From Pseudomonadota bacterium (lineage in GTDB: Bacteria > Pseudomonadota > Alphaproteobacteria > Ferrovibrionales > Ferrovibrionaceae), in assembly GCA_021793055.1 (NCBI GenBank), contig JAJYTL010000014.1, forward strand, positions 1 through 21,921: a stretch of 21,921 nucleotides of DNA. Direction: 5' to 3'. Position 1 is the first letter of the stretch; each line of letters begins with the position of its first letter. Shown piece by piece: positions 14,397-21,921 of the stretch. Under the pieces are notes generated by a model. The model saw only the letters and a program-made list of their open reading frames with translations, did not search any database and was not told where the DNA came from. Position numbers and translations under genes: made by a program.

Positions 14397-16331
14397 GTGC
14401 TCGCCATCGCCATTGTCTTTCTGCCGCTTGCGGGCGCCCTGATCGCTGGTTTCTTCGGCCGCAAGATCGGCGATCGCGCCGCCGATCTGGTGACCAGCAT
14501 TCCGGTGGCGTTCTCCGCCGTCTTTGCCTGGATCAACCTGTGGCAGGTCGCGCTGCTCGGCCACGTCGTGACCGTGCCGCTTTTCACCTGGATGGATGTC
14601 GGCCTGTTCAAGGTGATGTGGGCGCTTCGCGACGACCAGCTGACCGCCGTGATGTTGTTCGCGGTGACCACGGTCTCGGCGCTGGTGCACATCTATTCCA
14701 TCGGCTACATGCACGAGGATCCGCATCGGCCTCGGTTCATGGCCTATTTGAGCCTGTTCACCTTCGCCATGCTGATGCTGGTGACGGCGGACAACTTCCT
14801 GCAGCTCTACTTCGGCTGGGAAGGCGTCGGCCTGATGTCCTACCTCCTGATCGGCTTTTGGTACGACCGGCCGTCGGCCAATGCCGCCGCGATCAAGGCC
14901 TTCGTCGTCAACCGCATCGGCGACTTCGGCTTCGGCCTCGGCATCATGGGCGTGTTCCTGATCTTCCATACAATCTCGTTCTCGCCGGTCTTCGCCGCGG
15001 CGCCCGGGTTCGCCGGCAAGAGCTTTGTCTTCCTCGGCTACCACGTCGATATCCTCGACACCCTGACGCTCCTGCTGTTCCTCGGCGCGGTCGGCAAATC
15101 GGCGCAGCTGCCACTTCACACTTGGCTGCCGGACGCGATGGAAGGCCCGACGCCAGTCTCCGCCTTGATCCACGCCGCGACCATGGTGACCGCGGGAGTC
15201 TTCATGGTGGCGCGGCTGTCGCCGATGTTCGAATACGCGCCTTTCACCCTGGAAGTGGTGACCGTGGTTGGCGCGACGACCTGTTTCTTCGCCGCCACGA
15301 TCGGTTTGGTGCAGAACGACATCAAGCGGGTCATCGCCTATTCGACCTGCTCGCAGCTCGGCTACATGTTCTTCGCGGCCGGCGTCTCGGCCTATCCGGT
15401 GGCGGTCTTCCACCTCGTCACCCACGCCTTCTTCAAGGCGCTGCTGTTCCTCGGCTCGGGTTCTGTGATCCACGCGATGAGCGGCGAGCAGGATATGCGC
15501 AAGATGGGCGGCCTCGCCAGGCGCATCAAGTTCACCTATGTGATGATGTGGATCGGCTCCTTGGCGCTTGCCGGGATTCCGTTCTTCGCCGGCTACTATT
15601 CCAAGGATGCCATCCTAGAGGCGGCGTTCGGCGCCGGCACCTCGGTCGGCAACTACGCCTATGCCATGGGCGCCTTCACCGCGCTGCTCACCGCCTTCTA
15701 CTCCTGGCGGCTGATCTTCCTCACCTTCCATGGCAAGCCGCGCGCGGACCATCACGTGATGGAGCACGTGCATGAGTCGCCGATGGTGATGAAGGTGCCG
15801 CTCTTCGGCCTCGCGCTCGGCGCGACCTTCGCCGGCATGATCTTCGCGGGACCGATGATCAGCGGCCACTGGGCCGCCTTCTGGGGCCATTCCCTGGTCG
15901 TGCTGCCGACCCATACGGCCCTCGCCAACCTCGAAACGCTGCCGCTTTGGGCCAAGCTTCTGCCGCTCGGCGGCGCGCTGCTCGGCATTGTCATTGCCTG
16001 GCAGATGTATATCGGTCAGCCGGGCATCGCGCCGGCGCTCGCTAAGAGCCAGGAGACGCTCTACAAGTTCCTGCTCAACAAGTGGTATTTCGACGAGATC
16101 TACGACTTCCTGCTGGTCAATCCGGCGAAATGGCTGGGCCGCTTCCTGTGGAAGCGGGGCGATGGCCAGGTGATCGATGCCTTCGGGCCAGACGGGGTCG
16201 CGACCTCGACCCGCATCCTGGCGCGGCGCGCCGGGGCGCTGGAGAGCGGGTACGTCTATCACTACGCCTTCGCTATGCTGATCGGCGTGGTGTTCCTGAT
16301 GAGCCTTTATTTCTATGCGGTGGGGGTCTGA
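14397..16331 (+). CDS. nuoL: NADH-quinone oxidoreductase subunit L
   Basis: NuoL (ND5) is the distal antiporter-like pump of complex I, with a long lateral helix at its C-terminus. The 644-aa product has around 16 membrane helices. The pumping-site glutamate is Glu142 in WEGVGLMSYLLIGFW and the lysine Lys234 in GKSAQLPLHTWLPDAMEG; HATHAFFKALLFL-like VTHAFFKALLFL holds the second lysine. The start is GTG at 14397, with AAAGG eight bases upstream inside the nuoK end. The C-terminal region after about 560 includes WYFDEIYDFLLVNP, typical of alphaproteobacterial and mitochondrial ND5. nuoM follows after three bases. Confidence 0.97.
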   Translation: MLAIAIVFLPLAGALIAGFFGRKIGDRAADLVTSIPVAFSAVFAWINLWQVALLGHVVTVPLFTWMDVGLFKVMWALRDDQLTAVMLFAVTTVSALVHIYSIGYMHEDPHRPRFMAYLSLFTFAMLMLVTADNFLQLYFGWEGVGLMSYLLIGFWYDRPSANAAAIKAFVVNRIGDFGFGLGIMGVFLIFHTISFSPVFAAAPGFAGKSFVFLGYHVDILDTLTLLLFLGAVGKSAQLPLHTWLPDAMEGPTPVSALIHAATMVTAGVFMVARLSPMFEYAPFTLEVVTVVGATTCFFAATIGLVQNDIKRVIAYSTCSQLGYMFFAAGVSAYPVAVFHLVTHAFFKALLFLGSGSVIHAMSGEQDMRKMGGLARRIKFTYVMMWIGSLALAGIPFFAGYYSKDAILEAAFGAGTSVGNYAYAMGAFTALLTAFYSWRLIFLTFHGKPRADHHVMEHVHESPMVMKVPLFGLALGATFAGMIFAGPMISGHWAAFWGHSLVVLPTHTALANLETLPLWAKLLPLGGALLGIVIAWQMYIGQPGIAPALAKSQETLYKFLLNKWYFDEIYDFLLVNPAKWLGRFLWKRGDGQVIDAFGPDGVATSTRILARRAGALESGYVYHYAFAMLIGVVFLMSLYFYAVGV

Positions 16332-16334
16332 GCC

Positions 16335-17852
16335 ATGGTTGTCTGGCCGCTTCTCTCCACCCTTATCGTTCTGCCGCTGATCGGCGCCGCCGCCATCTTC
16401 GTGCTTCACGGCGAGGAAGCCGCGGTGGCAAAATCGGCACGCTACGCCGCGCTGTGGACGACGCTCATCACCTTCGCGGTCAGCCTGCTGCTGTGGATCA
16501 ACTTCAATCCGCAGAATCCGGGCTTCCAGTTCGTCGAGAATCATCCCTGGATCGGCGAGACCAACTTTACCTATCACCTCGGGGTCGACGGCATTTCGAT
16601 GCTGTTCGTTCTCCTGACCACCTTCCTGACGCCGATCTGCATACTTGCCAGCTGGGAGTCGATCCAGAGCCGGGTCAAGGAGTACATGATCACCTTCCTG
16701 GTCATGGAGTCGACCATGATCGGGGTGTTCTGCTCGCTTGACCTGCTGCTGTTCTATCTCTTCTTCGAAGCCGGCCTGATCCCGATGTTCGTGATCATCG
16801 GCGTTTGGGGCGGGCCGCGGCGGATCTATGCCACCTTCAAGTTCTTTCTCTACACGCTGCTCGGCTCGGTGCTGATGCTGCTTGGCATCCTGGCGCTCTA
16901 TTTCGCGACCGGAACCACCGATATCGCGGTGCTGCTCCACACCCACATCAACCCGGCGCTGCAGACTTGGCTCTGGCTCGCTTTCTTCGCCTCCTTCGCG
17001 GTCAAGGTCCCGATGTGGCCGGTCCACACCTGGTTGCCGGACGCGCACGTCGAGGCGCCGACCGCCGGCTCGGTGATTCTGGCCGGCATCCTCTTGAAGT
17101 TCGGCGCCTACGGGTTCCTGCGCTTCTCGATCCCGATGTTCCCGAACGCGACCGCGACCTTCACGCCGCTGATCTTCACTTTGAGCGTGATCGCGATCAT
17201 CTATACCTCCCTGGTCGCGCTGATGCAGGAGGACATGAAGAAGCTGATCGCCTATTCGTCGGTCGCGCATATGGGCTTCATCACCATCGGTCTGTTCACC
17301 CTCACGCTGCAGGGGATCGACGGCGGCCTGTTGCAGATGATCAGCCACGGCATCGTCTCGGGCGCGCTGTTCCTCTGCGTCGGCGTCGTCTACGACCGCA
17401 TGCACAGTCGCGAGATCGCGCGCTACGGCGGCCTCGTCCATCGCATGCCGAAATACGCCTTCGTTTTCATGGTCTTCACTTTCGCGACCATTGGCCTGCC
17501 GGCGACATCGGGCTTCGTCGGCGAGTTCCTGACCCTTGTCGGCGCCTTCCAGGTCAATACCCTGGTCGCGACGCTGGCCACGACCGGGATCATCCTCGGC
17601 GCCGCCTATAGCCTTTGGCTCTACCGGCGGGTGATCTTCGGCGCCCTGACCAAGGCGGACCTGATGAACATTCTCGACCTGAGTCCGCGCGAGGTCGCGA
17701 TCTTCGCGCCGCTGGTCGTCGTGACCCTGTGGATCGGCATCGACCCGCAGCCCTTCTTCAACGTCTTTCACGCTTCGGTGATGCAGTTGATCCACCAGCA
17801 TCAGCTCGCGCTCGCATCGAGCCCGCGCTCGATCATGCTCGCGGCAAAGTGA
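16335..17852 (+). CDS. nuoM: NADH-quinone oxidoreductase subunit M
   Basis: NuoM (ND4) is the middle antiporter-like proton pump. The 505-aa product has about 14 membrane helices. Glu145 in LFYLFFEAGLIPMF and Lys224 in FAVKVPMWPVHTWLPDAHVE are the conserved charged residues of the channel. The motif EAPTAGSVILAGILLKFGAY is a family signature. The start ATG at 16335 is three bases after the nuoL stop with GGGGG in the nuoL tail upstream. The C-terminus is slightly polar. nuoN follows 10 bases later with its own GAGGG ribosome-binding site. Confidence 0.97.
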   Translation: MVVWPLLSTLIVLPLIGAAAIFVLHGEEAAVAKSARYAALWTTLITFAVSLLLWINFNPQNPGFQFVENHPWIGETNFTYHLGVDGISMLFVLLTTFLTPICILASWESIQSRVKEYMITFLVMESTMIGVFCSLDLLLFYLFFEAGLIPMFVIIGVWGGPRRIYATFKFFLYTLLGSVLMLLGILALYFATGTTDIAVLLHTHINPALQTWLWLAFFASFAVKVPMWPVHTWLPDAHVEAPTAGSVILAGILLKFGAYGFLRFSIPMFPNATATFTPLIFTLSVIAIIYTSLVALMQEDMKKLIAYSSVAHMGFITIGLFTLTLQGIDGGLLQMISHGIVSGALFLCVGVVYDRMHSREIARYGGLVHRMPKYAFVFMVFTFATIGLPATSGFVGEFLTLVGAFQVNTLVATLATTGIILGAAYSLWLYRRVIFGALTKADLMNILDLSPREVAIFAPLVVVTLWIGIDPQPFFNVFHASVMQLIHQHQLALASSPRSIMLAAK

Positions 17853-17862
17853 GGGCACTTCG

Positions 17863-19308
17863 ATGATCGTTCCCGCCCTCGGCCACCTCTCCGCCGCGCT
17901 GCCGGAAATCTTCCTCGCGCTTTCGGCGCTCGTCCTGCTCGTGCTCGGCGCCTTCCTCGGCGACAAGGCTACGCGCCCGGTCGCGACGCTCTCCCTGATC
18001 GCGCTCGTCGTTGCCTTCGTACTGGTGCTCCTTGGACCCGACAGCACCACCGTCGGCTTCTCCGGTCTGTTCATCACCGGGCGCTTCGCGGTGTTCCTCA
18101 ATGCCCTGATCCTGATCGGCTCGGCCATCAGCCTGATCATCGCCCTCGACTACTTCCGGCTTCAGGGCACCGAGCGCTTCGAGTTTCCGATCCTCGTCCT
18201 GCTCGCCACCACCGGCATGATGATGATGGTGACGGCGAACGATCTCATCGCCCTGTTCATCAGCCTTGAATTGCAGTCCCTGGCGCTCTATGTGATGGCG
18301 GCCTTCGAGCGCGATTCGATCCGCGCCACCGAGGCGGGCCTTAAATATTTCGTGCTTGGCGCGCTGGCCTCCGGCCTTCTGCTCTATGGCTGCTCGCTGA
18401 TCTACGGCTTCTCGGGCACCACCAACTTCGGCCATCTCGCAGCCGTGGTCTCGGGCGGGCCGGTGTCGATAGGCCTTCTGCTCGGCATTGTTTTTCTCGT
18501 CGCCGGGCTCGCCTTCAAGATCTCCGCGGTGCCGTTCCACATGTGGGCGCCCGACGTCTACGAGGGCGCGCCGACGCCGGTGACGGCATTCTTTTCCGCT
18601 TCGCCCAAGATCGCTGCCTTCGCCCTCTTCATCCGGGTGATGATGGGCCCGTTCGGTCATGTCGCTATCGAATGGCGCCAGATCATCATCCTGATCTCGC
18701 TTGCTTCGATGTTCCTCGGCGCCTTCGCCGCCATCAACCAGCGCAACATCAAGCGCATGATGGCATATTCCTCGATCGGCCATATGGGCTATGCCTTGAT
18801 CGGTCTGGCTGCGGGCAGCGTCGAGGGGGTCCGCGGCGTCCTGATCTATCTCGCGATCTATCTGCCGATGACCTTGGGCGCCTTTACCGTAATTCTGCTG
18901 ATGCGCCGCAAGACCGGGCCGACCGAGAACATCGACGATCTCGCTGGGCTGTCGCAGCAGCACCCGCTGGTCGCGCTGGTGATGGCGATCTTCATGTTCT
19001 CGCTCGCCGGCGTACCGCCGCTGGCCGGCTTTTTCGGCAAGTTCTACGTCTTCATGGCCGCGATCGACGCCCACCTTTACACGCTCGCCATTCTCGGCGT
19101 GCTGTCGAGCGTGGTCGGCGCCTACTACTATCTCCGCATCGTCAAAGTTATGTATTTCGACGCGGCGAGCGAGCCGTTGGCCGGGCCGATCACACGCAAG
19201 ATGGCGGCGGTGCTGCTCTGCACCGGGGTCTTCACGCTGTTCTTCTTCGCCAATCCGGCGCCGCTCCTGAACAGCGCCCACGCTGCCGCTCTCGCGCTGC
19301 TTCATTAA
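17863..19308 (+). CDS. nuoN: NADH-quinone oxidoreductase subunit N
   Basis: NuoN (ND2) is the antiporter-like pump next to NuoK. The 481-aa product has about 14 membrane helices. It shows SLELQSLALYVMAAFERDSI with the helix-5 acidic residue, the segment GLKYFVLGALASGLLLYG, and AFKISAVPFHMWAPDVYEGA with the channel lysine, followed by PTPVTAFFSASPKIAAFALF. Unlike animal ND2 it keeps the three N-terminal helices. GAGGG (17851-17855) precedes the ATG. It is the last complex I gene; birA begins three bases after the stop, with no terminator between them. Confidence 0.97.
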   Translation: MIVPALGHLSAALPEIFLALSALVLLVLGAFLGDKATRPVATLSLIALVVAFVLVLLGPDSTTVGFSGLFITGRFAVFLNALILIGSAISLIIALDYFRLQGTERFEFPILVLLATTGMMMMVTANDLIALFISLELQSLALYVMAAFERDSIRATEAGLKYFVLGALASGLLLYGCSLIYGFSGTTNFGHLAAVVSGGPVSIGLLLGIVFLVAGLAFKISAVPFHMWAPDVYEGAPTPVTAFFSASPKIAAFALFIRVMMGPFGHVAIEWRQIIILISLASMFLGAFAAINQRNIKRMMAYSSIGHMGYALIGLAAGSVEGVRGVLIYLAIYLPMTLGAFTVILLMRRKTGPTENIDDLAGLSQQHPLVALVMAIFMFSLAGVPPLAGFFGKFYVFMAAIDAHLYTLAILGVLSSVVGAYYYLRIVKVMYFDAASEPLAGPITRKMAAVLLCTGVFTLFFFANPAPLLNSAHAAALALLH

Positions 19309-19311
19309 CGC

Positions 19312-20088
19312 ATGGCGGCCGAAGCGCCGACTCCCCGTCTGCCCGCTCTGCCGCCCGGGTTTCGTCTCGTCGCGCGAGACGCGGTCGCAAGCACGATGGA
19401 CGAGGCGCGGCGCCTGGCGGAGGCGGGGGCCGAGGACAGGACGCTCGTCTGGGCCGAGCAGCAGCTCGGCGGTCGCGGCCGGCGCGGCCGCGCCTGGGTC
19501 TCGCCGCCTGGGAACCTCTATAGCTCGCTTTTGCTGCGGCCGGGGAATCTGGCGCCGAGTCACGGCACCGAGCTGTCCTTTCTGACCGCGGTGGCGGTGG
19601 CGGAGGCGGCGGCGGAGTTGGTCCCGGCGTCCTGCCGCGTCGCCTGCAAGTGGCCGAACGACGTTCTGATCGATGGCGCCAAATGCGCCGGCATTCTGCT
19701 CGAATCGCAGAGCGGGCCGGACGGGCTGATCCGATGGGTCGTCATTGGCGTCGGCATCAACGTCATGAGCGCGCCGGAAGCCGTGGAATATCCCGTCACC
19801 TCGCTTGCCGCGGCCGGCGCGCGCGCCGACGTCGCGATCGTGCTTGCGGCCTATGTCGGGCGTCTCGCCGCTTGGCTCGCCCGTTGGCAGGCAGAGGGTT
19901 TCGCGCCGCTGCGCGAGGCCTGGCTCGGCCGTGCGGCGGGGCTTGGCCGGCCGGTGCGCGTCAGGCTCGACGGCCGCGAGATCGAGGGGGTGTTCGAATC
20001 CCTCGACGACGCCGGGGCGCTGGTCGTGGCCAAGGCGGACGGCAGCCGCGAGCGCATTCTGGCCGGGGACGTGTTTCCGGCGCTATGA
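19312..20088 (+). CDS. birA: biotin-[acetyl-CoA-carboxylase] ligase, catalytic-only type
   Basis: BirA activates biotin with ATP and attaches it to a lysine of the carboxyl-carrier protein of acetyl-CoA carboxylase and similar enzymes. The 258-aa product has the biotinyl-AMP loop GGRGRRGRAW (53-62), KWPNDVLIDGAKCAGILLE (113-131) with the catalytic lysine Lys124, and a C-terminal SH3-like domain (about 208-258, GRPVRVRLDGREIEGVFESL onward). The N-terminal winged-helix DNA-binding domain of Escherichia coli BirA is absent, so it should not repress transcription. No clear Shine-Dalgarno precedes the ATG at 19312, and the nuoN stop is three bases upstream, so translation is probably coupled. nuoN-birA-coaX-rnj is a familiar alphaproteobacterial order. 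Confidence 0.93.
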   Translation: MAAEAPTPRLPALPPGFRLVARDAVASTMDEARRLAEAGAEDRTLVWAEQQLGGRGRRGRAWVSPPGNLYSSLLLRPGNLAPSHGTELSFLTAVAVAEAAAELVPASCRVACKWPNDVLIDGAKCAGILLESQSGPDGLIRWVVIGVGINVMSAPEAVEYPVTSLAAAGARADVAIVLAAYVGRLAAWLARWQAEGFAPLREAWLGRAAGLGRPVRVRLDGREIEGVFESLDDAGALVVAKADGSRERILAGDVFPAL

Positions 20089-20116
20089 TCGGACGTTCGC
20101 ACCCCGGGACAAGGCC

Positions 20117-20899
20117 ATGCTTCTAGCGATCAACGCCAACAACACCAATTTCACCTTTGCGCTGTTCGACGGCGAGCGCCTGGTCAACGAGTGGCGGGCG
20201 CAGAGTTCGAGCGGCCGCACCGCCGATGAGTACGCGGTCTGGCTCAGCCAGCTCCTGGCGCTCGAAAAACTCTCACTCGAAGCGATCACCGGCACCATCA
20301 TCGCGACCGTGGTGCCGCAGGCGCTGTTCAACCTGACGACCCTCTGCCGACGCTATTTCGGCGGCGAGCCGATCGTGGTCGGCGCACCCGGCGTCGATCT
20401 CGGCGTCAAGGCCTTGGTCGACCGCCCGGCCGAGGTCGGCGCCGACCGCCTCGTCAATACCATCGGTGCGCACAAGAGCTTTGCCGGCGCCCTGATCGTG
20501 GTCGATTTCGGCACCGCCACCACCTTCGACGTCGTGGACGCGGAGGGCAATTATCGCGGCGGCGTGATCGCGCCCGGGATCAATCTCAGCCTCGAGGCGC
20601 TGCATCTCGGCACCGCGCAGTTGCCGCGCATCGCCATCACGCGGCCCGAATACGTCATCGGCACCGATACGGTCGCCTGCATGCATTCTGGGGTCTATTG
20701 GGGGTATATCGGGTTGATCGAGGGCTTGGTGCAACGCATCCGCGGCGAATGGAAGGAACCGATGACGGTGATCTCGACCGGCGGCCTCGCGCCGTTGTTC
20801 CGCGGCGCGACCGACGTCATCCAGCATTGGGTTCCGGATCTGACGATGCGGGGGCTCCTCGAAATCTATCGCCGCAACAAGGGAAGGGCCGCGTCATGA
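20117..20899 (+). CDS. coaX: type III pantothenate kinase
   Basis: CoaX phosphorylates pantothenate, the first step of coenzyme A synthesis, using the ASKHA fold. The 260-aa product has family motifs EVGADRLVNTIGAHK (106-120, with Asp110), VVDFGTATTFDVVD (128-141, with Asp130), GGVIAPGI (149-156) and STGGLAPLF near the C-terminus. The N-terminal nucleotide motif is unusual: it reads INANNTN (5-11), while the family usually has Asp-x-Gly-Asn-Thr, so both the first Asp and the Gly are replaced by Asn. The DNA codons (AAC GCC AAC AAC ACC) are unambiguous. The start ATG at 20117 has AAGG close upstream and gives a standard N-terminus. The stop overlaps the next gene (ATGA). The family is clear; full activity is not certain from sequence. 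Confidence 0.92.
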   Translation: MLLAINANNTNFTFALFDGERLVNEWRAQSSSGRTADEYAVWLSQLLALEKLSLEAITGTIIATVVPQALFNLTTLCRRYFGGEPIVVGAPGVDLGVKALVDRPAEVGADRLVNTIGAHKSFAGALIVVDFGTATTFDVVDAEGNYRGGVIAPGINLSLEALHLGTAQLPRIAITRPEYVIGTDTVACMHSGVYWGYIGLIEGLVQRIRGEWKEPMTVISTGGLAPLFRGATDVIQHWVPDLTMRGLLEIYRRNKGRAAS

Positions 20900-21921
20900 C
20901 GGCAAGCGCCGCCGATGATCGCCTGCTCTTTCTGCCGCTTGGCGGGGCCAACGAGATCGGCATGAATCTCAATCTCTACGGCTGTCGCGGCAAATGGTTG
21001 ATGGTCGATCTCGGACTGACCTTTGCCGACGAGACCCTGCCCGGCATCGACGTGGTGGTGCCGGACCCGAGTTTCATCGAGGCGGATCGCGACAACCTCC
21101 TGGCCCTGGTCCTGACCCATGCCCACGAGGACCATCTCGGCGCCGTGGCCCACCTCTGGCGGCGGCTGCGCTGCCCAATCTATGCCACCGGGTTCACCGC
21201 CGCGCTGCTTCGGCGCAAGCTGCAGGACGCGGGGCTCGCCGACCAGGCGCCGGTGTCTCAGTTCGAGCCCGGACAGGTCATGGAGTTCGGGCCGTTCAAG
21301 GTGCGGGCGCTCTCGATCACGCACTCGATTCCGGAATCGACCGCGCTGGTCATCGATACGCCCTTCGGCACGGTGCTCCATTCCGGCGACTGGAAGCTTG
21401 ATCCCGAACCGCTGGTCGGCCCGGTGACCGACGCCGAGGGCCTGAGCGCGGTCGGCGACGCCGGAGTTCTGGCACTGGTTTGCGATTCGACCAATGTTTT
21501 TCGCCCCGGCCAGTCCGGCTCGGAAGGCGCGGTCCGCGAGAGCCTGTTAAAGCTGTTGCGTGGGCGGCCGAAGCGGATCGCCATTACCACCTTTGCCTCC
21601 AACGTCGCCCGCATCGACACGGTGGCGAAGGTCGCGGCGGCGCTCGACCGCCATCTCGTGCTGGTCGGTCGCGCCCTGCAGCGTGTCACCGAGGCGGCGC
21701 GGGCAAACGGTTATCTCACCGACATCGAGACCGTGGACGAGCGCGCTGCCGGCTACCTGCCGCCGGACAAGGTTCTCTATCTCTGCACCGGCTGCCAGGG
21801 TGAGCCGCGCGGTGCCATGGCGCGCATCGCGAGCGGCACCCACCCCGCGGTCTCGCTCGATCCCGGCGACCTCGTGGTGTTTTCGTCGCGCATCATTCCG
21901 GGCAACGAGCGCTCGCTGTAT
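20896..21921 (+). CDS. rnj: ribonuclease J, 5' part (3' end outside window)
   Basis: RNase J is a metallo-beta-lactamase/beta-CASP nuclease with 5'-to-3' exonuclease and endonuclease activity in mRNA decay and rRNA maturation. The 342 codons in the window are uninterrupted, out of a usual 550-560. The start MTASAADDRLLFLPLGGANE matches the family. Zinc ligands are visible: His75, His77, Asp79 and His80 in THAHEDHLGA, His143 in ITHSIPES and Asp165 in HSGDWK. The beta-CASP domain begins near residue 200 with CDSTNVFRPGQSGSEG and TTFASNVARI. The ATG overlaps the coaX stop. The dimerisation and C-terminal domains lie beyond the window. Confidence 0.94.
   Translation, partial: MTASAADDRLLFLPLGGANEIGMNLNLYGCRGKWLMVDLGLTFADETLPGIDVVVPDPSFIEADRDNLLALVLTHAHEDHLGAVAHLWRRLRCPIYATGFTAALLRRKLQDAGLADQAPVSQFEPGQVMEFGPFKVRALSITHSIPESTALVIDTPFGTVLHSGDWKLDPEPLVGPVTDAEGLSAVGDAGVLALVCDSTNVFRPGQSGSEGAVRESLLKLLRGRPKRIAITTFASNVARIDTVAKVAAALDRHLVLVGRALQRVTEAARANGYLTDIETVDERAAGYLPPDKVLYLCTGCQGEPRGAMARIASGTHPAVSLDPGDLVVFSSRIIPGNERSLY

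Noticed and set aside
15615..18140. 841-codon open frame on the minus strand opposite nuoL-nuoN
   Set aside because: It spans three clear complex I genes in antisense and its composition (Arg, Asp, Glu, His-rich) is what GC-rich codon bias produces. It is a shadow frame.
17833..19563. 576-codon minus-strand frame opposite nuoN and birA
   Set aside because: Same cause: antisense of well-identified genes, low-complexity charged composition, no recognisable domain.

Overview
This window is a GC-rich chromosomal segment from an alphaproteobacterium, most likely Rhodospirillales or a related group. That placement rests on the gene order lon-hupB-tRNA...nuoA-N-birA-coaX-rnj and on the sequence character of the proteins: a mitochondrial-type NuoG of 687 aa without an extra N7 cluster motif, separate NuoC and NuoD, and an RNase J. 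It is inference from family knowledge, since no search could be run. Most of the window is well-understood core metabolism. I found no phage, insertion sequence, CRISPR array or defence system.

Layout. Positions 1-1309 hold the 3' part of lon (plus strand, cut by the window start). A 7-bp hairpin and a likely sigma-70 promoter follow, then hupB (HU) at 1466-1738 with a strong intrinsic terminator. A 208-bp spacer rich in inverted repeats leads to tRNA-Val(TAC) at 2003-2078. Positions 2109-4690 form a minus-strand block: a formyl-CoA transferase-like family III CoA-transferase, a GntR/FCD regulator upstream of it, and an 84-aa conserved-looking protein of unknown function. tRNA-Asp(GTC) at 4905-4981 has its own promoter. 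From 5163 to 19308 all fourteen subunits of respiratory complex I (nuoA to nuoN) run on the plus strand in canonical order, mostly overlapping or separated by a few bases. The two largest gaps are 74 bp before nuoI and 28 bp before nuoK. The run continues tightly into birA, coaX and the 5' part of an RNase J gene, which the window end cuts off.

How the genes work together. NuoE, F and G form the NADH-oxidising module, and NuoB, C, D and I the quinone-reducing connecting module. NuoA, H, J, K, L, M and N form the proton-pumping membrane arm. All cluster-ligand cysteines, and the pumping-site Glu/Lys residues I checked in NuoK, L and M, are present, so the complex looks functional. BirA (without a DNA-binding domain), CoaX and RNase J appear to ride on the same transcript. 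Lon and HU are the usual protein-quality-control and nucleoid pair.

Points worth a second look are: an Asn-Ala-Asn-Asn-Thr motif in CoaX where the type III pantothenate kinase family usually has Asp-x-Gly-Asn-Thr; an exact 14-bp tandem duplication of the nuoA ribosome-binding site; a cluster of inverted repeats between hupB and tRNA-Val; the minus-strand CoA-transferase/regulator/unknown-protein block between the two tRNA genes; and three degenerate tandem repeats beside the 84-aa gene. None of these amounts to strong evidence for a new biological system.
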